From a virus: a DNA stretch of 26,803 bases. Position numbers and translations under genes: made by a program. Below, one piece after another: positions 14,340-22,800 of this stretch (positions are counted from its first letter, which is position 1; each line of letters starts with the position of its first letter). The notes beneath the pieces were generated by a model, which saw only the letters and a list, made by a program, of their open reading frames with translations, did not search any database and was not told the origin of the DNA. The DNA is taken from positions 1 to 26,803 of IMG/VR virus record IMGVR_UViG_3300007541_000168. One strand, 5' to 3'.

Positions 14340-14591
14340 TTAGTCTTCTTTTATCCATTTCATCTCAAACGGATCCAGTTTTCCAGGACCGTATTCTTGG
14401 GAAAGATCCTTTATAAAATCCATTTCTGTCTGTCTAAGATTTGACAGTTCCTCTATTAAAAGGGAAGCTTCATCATTAAGCTCGTTCATTTTTTTCTCTA
14501 CCTGAGATATTCTAGAATGGACATCGGCAAAAGATCTTTTTAGATCAGAAGCTTTTTCCATTCTTTCATTTTCTATATCAACTCTTATCAT
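14340..14591 (-). CDS. Small coiled-coil protein (83 aa)
   Basis: Residues about 10-65 form a heptad-like pattern with Glu/Lys/Leu (for example FADVHSRISQVEKKMNEL), followed by a short tail containing EYGPGKLDPFEMKWIKED. The Tyr-Gly-x-Gly element before a terminal acidic segment recurs in small phage coiled-coil proteins. Its job is unknown; trimeric or dimeric assembly chaperone, tail component or partner of the next gene (1-bp gap to the spanin-like gene) are all possible. The start is preceded by TTTAATATATACTGAT, an AT-rich start context. Confidence 0.65.
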   Translation of the reverse strand: MIRVDIENERMEKASDLKRSFADVHSRISQVEKKMNELNDEASLLIEELSNLRQTEMDFIKDLSQEYGPGKLDPFEMKWIKED

Positions 14592-14628
14592 ATCAGTATA
14601 TATTAAATTTTTCGAAGATCAGAAATTA

Positions 14629-16368
14629 TCATAAAGAAGGAGGTTCTAATCCTCCATCTTCCGAAACCGGGGCAAGAGAATAAGGATCTACTATACCACA
14701 ACAATTGAAGGTTTTCCAGAATATCCTTCTGCTCTGAGCGTAGTATGTGATCTCAAAAGTTTTAGTAGGATTACAAAAATCCACCTTAAATAACTGAGAT
14801 CCTCCAGCGGGGCTAGCACCGGAATATATTATTCCCTTGAATGTGGTGTAATAAATATCTCTATTTAAAAGCGTTGCGGATCCACTTAGATTACCATTGT
14901 AAAAAAATCTGTAGGTTAATGACTCTGCAGCCGAATATAGGCCGGAAACACCAAGAGTACTAGTGGGTGAAGGTATTCTAACCCATATTCCACCTCCAGA
15001 AGGCACGGTAGAACTGTAAGTGGTAAGATTTATCCATTCATCAGTATAATTAGAGATGTTTGAAAGATCAACCTGAGCAACGGTAGATCCACTTATAGTA
15101 ACGTTTCCGTAAATCCCAGAAACATTATTTATTGAATAGTTATTAAAAGCCCCCGTCGCCCCAGCTTTTCCAACCTTAACAAACGGAAAAGATTCACCGG
15201 GCATTGCTGCGTACCTTCGAGTTCCGACGAGTGCTGTTCTAAAGACACCAGATCCCTTTGCCTGCTCGCTCAGTCTAAAATCATCCACTGGATAATCCAT
15301 AGTAGAAGGAGTTGTTGAATTAAAAGATACACTTAATAAAGCATCGGTAAAATTAGAATTCGGACTTGTTGAAGTCTCAAAAAATCCCATTGATGCTGAT
15401 GCAGGCAAAGGTCCATTTACAACATATCTAGGCTCGGACGAACCAGTAGATCCATAAAAATTAAGATTTATACCTCTTTTAAAAACGCTTCTGGTAGAAT
15501 TTATGTCAACGTTCAAAGTAGACAAAGAGAATGTTTGAGGGGTGTTAAAAGATGTTGATACGGAAGACCCTGCAGTACCACCAGCATAAAAGGACCCGTT
15601 GCCAGAAGAAAGGATAGAAAGAGGTCCGGATTCAATCTTTAACTGCCCGCTAGCGGAAGTGGTTGATCCAGAAAGGCCCGATCGTATATCAATTCCCTCT
15701 TTGGGTCTTATCGAAATAGATCCAGATCCCTTTAAAATCAGGGAGTGGTCGGAATCGTCCGTGTTGTTCCTCCAATAAAAAGATGGGACTTGAGGATCAA
15801 CATATCCCAGCTTGGAAAGGGAAAATACAGGAACTGTAGAACTTCCACTAAGTGAAAGTCTTAATTTTGAAAAGTTGGGGTTTACATTGGTTGAGTCAAA
15901 CTGATAGTCACCTATTACAAGGGTGTTGTACTCCGGATCGGAATCACTTGAGTTATAAATAGTGTTCTGTCCGGTTATTCCAGCAGGTCCAATTGATTGC
16001 TGGTATAGAGAAAATACAGAACTTTTTAGCAAGGTTTCTCCGGTATTGATCCATGAGTTACCATCAAAATAATATATGCTATCAGATCCACTTGGACCGG
16101 GAGAAGAGTTTATCCAGTAGTCGTGCTGAGAAGATTCAGATGGTGATGGTTGTAAATTTTGTCTAAACCATTTACTAGCTCTTTGCCCGGTTAGTCCAGC
16201 CGGGCCAGGATTACCGACCTGACCAGTAGGTCCTATAGGACCATCAGGACCTTTGTCCCCAGCGTACCCTATACCACTATATAAGATCTGGTCAAAATTT
16301 AGATTGACCGTTTCTATTATTCTATCTGGTGAATCTCCTTCCTGTATGTGTCTTGTGTTTGTCTTCAT
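14629..16368 (-). CDS. Collagen-like tail fibre protein, third of three paralogs (579 aa)
   Basis: The N-terminal module has GDS (11-13) and VNLNF (21-25). It is followed by collagen-like repeats from residue 34: ten G-x-y triplets (GYAGDKGPDGPIGPTGQ at the start), an eleventh degenerate triplet ASK, then Trp67. A DYW motif (84-86) and GNSWINTGE follow. The middle is Ser/Gly/Thr-rich beta structure. The C-terminal region contains IFWKTFNCCGIVDP, a rare Cys-bearing segment in these proteins, and may form the tip. By analogy to phage fibres, the N-terminus attaches to the baseplate, the collagen rod trimerises and the C-terminus contacts the host surface. It is 5 bp downstream of the 559-aa paralog and closes the fibre set. 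Confidence 0.85.
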   Translation of the reverse strand: MKTNTRHIQEGDSPDRIIETVNLNFDQILYSGIGYAGDKGPDGPIGPTGQVGNPGPAGLTGQRASKWFRQNLQPSPSESSQHDYWINSSPGPSGSDSIYYFDGNSWINTGETLLKSSVFSLYQQSIGPAGITGQNTIYNSSDSDPEYNTLVIGDYQFDSTNVNPNFSKLRLSLSGSSTVPVFSLSKLGYVDPQVPSFYWRNNTDDSDHSLILKGSGSISIRPKEGIDIRSGLSGSTTSASGQLKIESGPLSILSSGNGSFYAGGTAGSSVSTSFNTPQTFSLSTLNVDINSTRSVFKRGINLNFYGSTGSSEPRYVVNGPLPASASMGFFETSTSPNSNFTDALLSVSFNSTTPSTMDYPVDDFRLSEQAKGSGVFRTALVGTRRYAAMPGESFPFVKVGKAGATGAFNNYSINNVSGIYGNVTISGSTVAQVDLSNISNYTDEWINLTTYSSTVPSGGGIWVRIPSPTSTLGVSGLYSAAESLTYRFFYNGNLSGSATLLNRDIYYTTFKGIIYSGASPAGGSQLFKVDFCNPTKTFEITYYAQSRRIFWKTFNCCGIVDPYSLAPVSEDGGLEPPSL

Positions 16369-16373
16369 CGGTC

Positions 16374-18053
16374 TTAACTATATAATATTCCACTAGAAAC
16401 TCCTCCGCTAGCACCAAAAGCCTCATAGTACACTGTGTAAGTATTACCTGAAGTAACGTCGTTTGGAGGAGGGGGAAGAACGAAAAATTCTACCGAAGTT
16501 GCATAAGGAGATGGTATTGCTGCCCATTGTCTAACAGAGTTACCTGAGATTGATGATGCAGGGTAGAAAGAGCCGGAATAAAAAGTTCCCATTCCCACAG
16601 CTTTAAAATACTTTCCGCTGGTTCCCATTACAACTCTTAGCCTTAAACCTCTTCCCGCGGAATAATAAAACGTGTTGACATAATTTTGGAGGTATATTCC
16701 TATGTTTTGTGTTGATGTTGTCTCTATAATTACAGTTTCTTCACCGTTCCAATCTATTCTTTCAGCTGAAGTCATACTGGAAACCGAGTGCTGGGATGGC
16801 ACAATCCCCATCCAGTAATATGTCGTACCCCCATAAGAACCGTGTTGAACTGGCGAATTCTTGGTTGTGTCGGAACCAAAATTCATTTCTCGGGTCATCT
16901 TGAATTCCCCAACGGTGGTTAACTTTATCGTGTCCTCGTAATTTGTTGTTATTGCTGTTCCAGAAGATTGGGTTAAAACCGATGGGTAATTTCCCTTCCA
17001 AAGAAGTCCAGATCCAATCGAAGTATCTATATTCAATTCAATATTCCCGCCTCCATCTATTGTGTTAGATGCTGGGATATAGTTGGTAATGCTAGTAGCA
17101 AAACGATTTGAAGAGTTTACTCCAGTATTAACGTCATTATAATAGGCATATAAAGGCGAATCTAGGACGCTGTAATCAGCTCCAAGACCTAACTTAATAT
17201 TGCTAGATATCAAGCTTAGATTCTTTTTTGATGTGTCATTATCGGACCAAGAGAATGTTCCGCCAAATACAGCATTGACTGATGATGCATTTACAAAAAC
17301 GGAATCTTTATAAGACTCGCCAACAAAAGATCCAGAAGATGCGAGAAGTTCTATACCCCCACTAAAATCAAGAGAAATACCACCGCTTCTGGAATAAAAT
17401 GATAATCCATATTGGTGGTTTGTTGTGTCCCATTGGATAAGTGTACTTTTGACCGCATTTCCAGTTGCTCCTAGAGGAAGGGTTTTAGTAAATTCGACAA
17501 GAGGTTGTGTTGTTTGATCAAAGTTTCCTAGTGTTACACCAGGATTAGTCTCTACGAGGATCCTGCTATACTGGGGATTTATAGTTGTAGAGCTGCTTGG
17601 TATACTATTTAGGGAGAGATTGTTCGTCTCCGGATTGGGACTACTTTGAACTATAGCGTCCCTTATTAGTGGACCGGATATGCTGGTAATTTTAGCAAAC
17701 TGAGTTGATGATTTAAAATTGATATTTTGGTATTCCCACACAGAATCCGTTGATAACTGATAGATAGAATTGTCGTTTAGTATATCAACCCAATAATCTC
17801 CAGCAATAGATTGTCCAGGTCCAGTTAAAGGTGATACTGGAGAGAAATACCAAACACTTCCTCTAGAACCTCTAGGTCCTTTTGGACCTCGGGGTCCGTC
17901 AGGTCCAATTAGACCGGGATTTCCAATTCCTCCATTCTTACCAAAAGGTCCACCAAAAAAATCAAGAGCCTCCCGAAAATTCTGGTTTATTTTACCTATC
18001 AGAATTCCCTGAGAGTCTCCTTTGTTTAGTCTATTTAGTTTTAGTTCCGCCAT
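16374..18053 (-). CDS. Collagen-like tail fibre protein, second of three paralogs (559 aa)
   Basis: It shares the N-terminal plan of its neighbours: GDS (12-14), INQNF (22-26), eleven G-x-y triplets from residue 35 to 67 (ending GPRGSRGSV), then Trp68. GDYWVD (85-90) and a following Trp-containing strand (DSVWEYQ) come next, and then a Ser/Thr/Gly/Asn-rich beta region. The C-terminus (VEFFVLPPPPND, then a Tyr/Gly/Ser-rich end GGVSSGILYS) differs from both siblings, as expected of receptor-binding domains that diverge. Start ATG at 18053, 20 bp after the 604-aa stop, with the AT-rich element TATAATATATAG directly upstream. The plan implies a trimeric fibre. Confidence 0.85.
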   Translation of the reverse strand: MAELKLNRLNKGDSQGILIGKINQNFREALDFFGGPFGKNGGIGNPGLIGPDGPRGPKGPRGSRGSVWYFSPVSPLTGPGQSIAGDYWVDILNDNSIYQLSTDSVWEYQNINFKSSTQFAKITSISGPLIRDAIVQSSPNPETNNLSLNSIPSSSTTINPQYSRILVETNPGVTLGNFDQTTQPLVEFTKTLPLGATGNAVKSTLIQWDTTNHQYGLSFYSRSGGISLDFSGGIELLASSGSFVGESYKDSVFVNASSVNAVFGGTFSWSDNDTSKKNLSLISSNIKLGLGADYSVLDSPLYAYYNDVNTGVNSSNRFATSITNYIPASNTIDGGGNIELNIDTSIGSGLLWKGNYPSVLTQSSGTAITTNYEDTIKLTTVGEFKMTREMNFGSDTTKNSPVQHGSYGGTTYYWMGIVPSQHSVSSMTSAERIDWNGEETVIIETTSTQNIGIYLQNYVNTFYYSAGRGLRLRVVMGTSGKYFKAVGMGTFYSGSFYPASSISGNSVRQWAAIPSPYATSVEFFVLPPPPNDVTSGNTYTVYYEAFGASGGVSSGILYS

Positions 18054-18073
18054 TCTTTCTATATATTATACCA

Positions 18074-19888
18074 TCAAGTACCTGTGGTAAAAACGCCGCA
18101 CTGTCCACAAGCAAACCAGTATATTTTGTCTCCAGTTTGCCCCCACGGGAATGATGCCGCAGAAGATGGTGCGGATCCCGCTGCGGGTGTTGATCCCTCC
18201 CTCTTGAAAATCAATTCAACCTCAGATGCAGCTGTAGTTAAAGAAATATATCTGGTTGGAACCGCTGTTTGGGGAAATGATCCATTGGGACCAGAAGGAG
18301 CCACAATCGGACCGGCAAAAGATGTTGTTTTAGTTATCCCTATGTGCTTTATCTTCCTGCTAGTGCTGGTTGACCTTATTTTTATCCGGAAAGTCTCCCC
18401 GTTGGTTCCGAACATCCTGGCAAAAGAGCCACCGACCATTTCAGGAAGTGTGTAACCACTTGTTCCTGTAGCAGAGTAGCAAAGCCAAAGACCTACTCCT
18501 ATCTCATAAGAGGGTCCAACTAACGAAGGATCTATGAATACATCATTAGTATCTGCCTTAAATGCAAGTGTTTTTGCTCCACCCCCCGATGTGTAAGTGA
18601 ATGTAACATCCTTAGTACCCATCAGATACCATGCTATTGAATTGGAAGTGTCTATGTTGTTTGTAGCAGTCAATATTTGGGTTATCTTTCTCATTCTTTT
18701 CTTAGCGTATATCCTGCCCGATGCTGATATGCTAAATCTTTCAATAGAGTTAGACCCGGAGGTATTTGTAGATATCTTGATATGGTTTCCCCCGTCCAAA
18801 AGCTGGGAAATAGTTAAACCACTGCTTTGTACTAGGACGGACTGGAAATTGCTAAAATATATTGGGACTGCTCCTCCACTCCCGTAAACTTGGGTTGTGT
18901 TCTCAAATTTAACGGCGGGGAATGCATTTGTAGATATGGTAGAAAAAATTCTAGAATTTATTAGCATTCTTCTTGTGCTACCAAGAATTAATGGATCCTG
19001 AAGAATATTTCTAAAGTTGGGTAAAAACTGACCGTTAGCGGTAATACTTATAGAACCGGTAGAATTTAGAGAAAATCCACCAGATGAAGAGTTACCTCTA
19101 GCTCCAAGTGAAAATGAGGAATCTCCATAAATGGAAAGAGTTCCTAAAGTCTTTAAATGAATATTATGAGCGATTCCCGATGATAAAGGTGCATGTGATT
19201 TAAGGAAAAAATCAGATCCAGATAATATCATATCCAGATTGGTGTTAGAACTACTTGCGTCTCCGAACCTTAGAATAGGATTATTTATATAGGAAGAGGT
19301 AGTTCCGGTATTAAGATCCCCTCGGGAAAATTCCAAAAGGTTGTATGCACCAGATTTTTGTGGATCTATTGATACATTAAAAAGAGAATTTTCAGGATTA
19401 GCATTTGTCTGAGTTAGAAACGTATCGGAAAAACTAAATGTTGATATCTCAGGGTTCGATGAAACCACTGTAGATCTAACACCACCAGTTAATCCAGATA
19501 CCCCGATAACGTCATATATGTTTTTAAACGGAGAACTGGCTGATAAATTATATCCGGTGTCTACCCAGCCGGAGGGACCAAAAACTTTTATGTCGTTCGT
19601 GTCCTGAGAACTATCTACCCAGTAATCACCATAAACCAAAGAATCTCCAAGCCCTCCCTGAGGTGGAGGATCAGAAACGAACCATCGGGTTCCCCGGATC
19701 CCCTTATTTCCGGTAGGTCCCATTGGTCCAGCATAGCCATAAGGTCCTGTCGGACCAGTTATTCCTCTTTGACCCTGAGGGCCATACATCAAATTACTGA
19801 GGGATAAAAAGTTGTCATTTATCTTTTTTACAGTAGATATCTGGGTGTCACCTAGATTTAAATATTGTATTTGTGCGGCCCTTCTCAT
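18074..19888 (-). CDS. Collagen-like tail fibre protein, first of three paralogs (604 aa)
   Basis: It has the N-terminal module GDT (13-15) and INDNF (23-27), eleven uninterrupted G-x-y triplets from residue 36 to 68 (GPQGQRGITGPTGPYG at the start), then Trp69 and Phe70. GDYWVD (87-92) and GPSGWVDTGY follow. A long Ser/Gly/Asn-rich beta region leads to a distal end with KIYWFACGQCGVFTTGT, where CGQCG could bind a metal or form a disulfide. The start overlaps the stop of the 1821-aa gene by one base (TAATG), so the two are translationally coupled, suggesting they are made together and perhaps assemble together. Confidence 0.85.
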   Translation of the reverse strand: MRRAAQIQYLNLGDTQISTVKKINDNFLSLSNLMYGPQGQRGITGPTGPYGYAGPMGPTGNKGIRGTRWFVSDPPPQGGLGDSLVYGDYWVDSSQDTNDIKVFGPSGWVDTGYNLSASSPFKNIYDVIGVSGLTGGVRSTVVSSNPEISTFSFSDTFLTQTNANPENSLFNVSIDPQKSGAYNLLEFSRGDLNTGTTSSYINNPILRFGDASSSNTNLDMILSGSDFFLKSHAPLSSGIAHNIHLKTLGTLSIYGDSSFSLGARGNSSSGGFSLNSTGSISITANGQFLPNFRNILQDPLILGSTRRMLINSRIFSTISTNAFPAVKFENTTQVYGSGGAVPIYFSNFQSVLVQSSGLTISQLLDGGNHIKISTNTSGSNSIERFSISASGRIYAKKRMRKITQILTATNNIDTSNSIAWYLMGTKDVTFTYTSGGGAKTLAFKADTNDVFIDPSLVGPSYEIGVGLWLCYSATGTSGYTLPEMVGGSFARMFGTNGETFRIKIRSTSTSRKIKHIGITKTTSFAGPIVAPSGPNGSFPQTAVPTRYISLTTAASEVELIFKREGSTPAAGSAPSSAASFPWGQTGDKIYWFACGQCGVFTTGT

Positions 19889-22800
19889 TATATCTTAGTT
19901 ATATCAAAACTGAAAGTCATAGAGTAATAGTTAGCTGGGTTTATTGGATACGAAAACTCATATACCAGATCGCTCCTTTTACTTAAAGAAAAATTATTCT
20001 GATACACAAACCCCTTCTTAGGTCTATCAAATGGAAGTATATCACCCCTGACAGTAAAAGAATCCTCTGAAAATGTTGTTCCAGCAGATTTCACAAAAAG
20101 GGATATTCCACCGGACTCAAATATCGGATTAACATTTAAATCAATATATGTTAAAACGTCATCATCCAGACTAGATGGGTTTCCAACACCGAATTCAGAA
20201 ATTATATTATCATAAAAAACTTCAGATACCCCAGAATTGAGAAGATATCTTCTTAGTATTCGATCCAACCGGATGACTCCTCTGACACCGGTAAAGGTGC
20301 TTCCTGTGATTTCCTTTTGCCAGAAAACCTCAATGTTTGGGTAAATACCCTCGTCCATTTTTTCTATGTCAACACCAATATAAGATTTAGGTAACTGACC
20401 TATCCCAGTACCACTTTGTGAATTCGTCAGGTTTTGAATGGATCTCAAATAGGATGTGGCCATAGAGTTTGTTCCGTTTATATCAGTAGATCCATCATTT
20501 TTAGAAACCTCCATAGAGATGTAAGAGTTAACCCTTACAATATCAGGTGTTTGCATTATCTTAGATCCAAAAAAGGATTTGTTTTCCATCATAGATCTAG
20601 TACCTGCAACTGGAGATTGATCGGAAGCTGTATTATAAAGATTGTAATACCCGGGATCCCAGCTGGAATAAAATAGAGAAAAATCCTTTTTATCTATCGG
20701 GGTCTGGTTAATAAGTGGATACACAGGACCTTCAGGGAGGGAGTTACTCTTTTCCAAAATATCAATTCCCAGGGATACCTTAGTGTAATTGAGATTTTTA
20801 ATAACTCCGAATCCGTCCTTATCCGGACCAAAGGTTGTGTTCCTGAATGACAAATCATAACGGTTATCACCAGATATTGTGTCATTCTTATCAGATTTAA
20901 ATCTTATGATCTTTCTAAACAAAGGCTCGTAAAACCCGCTAAATCTTAACATATCCGATTTAAGATTTGAAGAGCTTAAGATTGTATATGAGGTTGGCTG
21001 ATTTTCCCCGATGCTCTGAGGTCCGGAAAAAGATTCAACAGAATAAAGTCCCTCACTCTTGTAGAAATAGGAAGGAGCTTCTATCCGACAGGACAAATTA
21101 TCATAAGAAATTACTGGGGTACCTAAATCACTGTCCCACTTATATGTTGTATATTTTATATAGGGATTGCTTGTATTAAGTCTGTCTTTAAAACCTCCGA
21201 TAGAAATCCTATCTATAATAAAATCGAAATACTCGGCCCCGCCAGATTTTTGGAAAACAGGATTTCCCAAATAGAAAGCGGATGAACCAATAGGGACGGT
21301 AACACCACCGGTAAGGCCAGTAAAAGGCATGCTAAATTTGTAAGTTGATGTTAGTGCGCCGACTTGGACATAATCTTTAGAAACCCCTATCGGCCAGGGG
21401 TATGTTGATGAAATAGCAGGGACACTAAAACTTCCATCGCCAGAAGCAGAGTTGCTACCTCCCTCTGAAAATGTCAGATTTATCTCCTCTCTGAGATCTG
21501 TATCAAAATCAGGATTGGGATACAGATAAAGTCTACCCGGAGATATTGAAGGACTGGCAAAACTAGAGGAAGAATACGATAGATCTAAAACAGCACTCAG
21601 CTTTATATCATCTATAGAAAAGAGTTTTTGTCCTATGGTTAGGGTATTGTTTTTCTTTTTATCTGAAAGTGTATAAAGGAGAGTATAATCCAGTATACTG
21701 TCTGTAGAAGATGTTAAAGGGCGAGTTCTGTAGTCGCTAATTACAACAGTTATAAGAACCAGCACAAATTTTTGCGTCTCATTTTCTATTATTTCGTATT
21801 TTACCGGAGATTGTATTTTCGAAGAATCCTCCTCCTCTACTCTTAATAAAACACTGAATTTATAATCTTCAAATCCTCTATAATTCGGGACAAAGCTACG
21901 CGTATCTGTAATATCTACTCCCTCTATATTGGATCTCCTTCTAATAGTGTACCTTATACCTCTAAAAACGGTTTCATAAAATCCATTTGCTTGATTATAT
22001 CTAAGGATCGAGAAAAATTCACGAGTAGCTCCTTTGTTGTTAGAATACGATCCTATATAATCCTCTGGGGAAACCGTAAATTTTTGACTAAAGTAGTCCT
22101 TGTCTGATGGGGATGAACTTCTGAGTCTAGAGTAATCCGGTGCAGATGGTAAATACGAAGATTGATTATTTATCTCGCTTACCGGGTAATCGACAGGAGG
22201 TGTTTCCAAAAGAAACCACTCGTGGGTAAAATAAGATGGGTCTGCTCCACTTCTCTCTATTGAAGGTGATAAATTTGTTGGAGTAAAAACTGGGGACGAA
22301 TTTAACCTATATTGATTTCCCCTACAATCACTTCCCTCTACTAATCCCCATTTATTTATAAAAGGAACTATCCTCGATAAATTCGAAGTTGTTGTATTAT
22401 AATTTTCATTTAGATAATTATATTCACTACTTAGTTTCCCGTAATTAAAAAGTGAGATCTTATCTGAAGTGTCTGGAGATAAATCTCCAAGGTCTATAGA
22501 CTCCATACCATAGAATCCTCCAAAAAGATCAAGATTTCCCTCATATTTTATATCAGTACTGTAGAAATATGAGGATCCCTGATAAACAAGATCAGTAAAC
22601 TTGGCAGGTACAACTATAGCACTAACTCCGGAGATTTTTAAATCTTCAAAAGAGGTAAATGTCGAGGTTCCGGTAAAAACAGAATTAAGTGTACCTTGCT
22701 GATAAATCTGTGATCCATATTTTATACCACCCCTTTTAACATAGTAGAGGTCTCCGCTTTTTATAACACCTGGTGTTGATGGAAGGAGAGAGAAATATCT

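Noticed and set aside
16762-17001. Minus-strand frame of 79 codons within the 559-aa fibre gene
   Set aside because: It is an alternative frame in the same strand as a collagen-like fibre gene with clear coding character; nothing supports a nested gene.
18084-18455. Open plus-strand frame of 123 codons opposite the 604-aa fibre gene
   Set aside because: It lies antisense to the C-terminal part of the fibre gene; openness follows from the sense-strand codon bias and no upstream signal is seen.
14629-19888. Diversity-generating retroelement in the fibre block
   Set aside because: No reverse transcriptase and no template/variable repeat pair were seen in the window; the paralogy is ordinary gene duplication with divergence.
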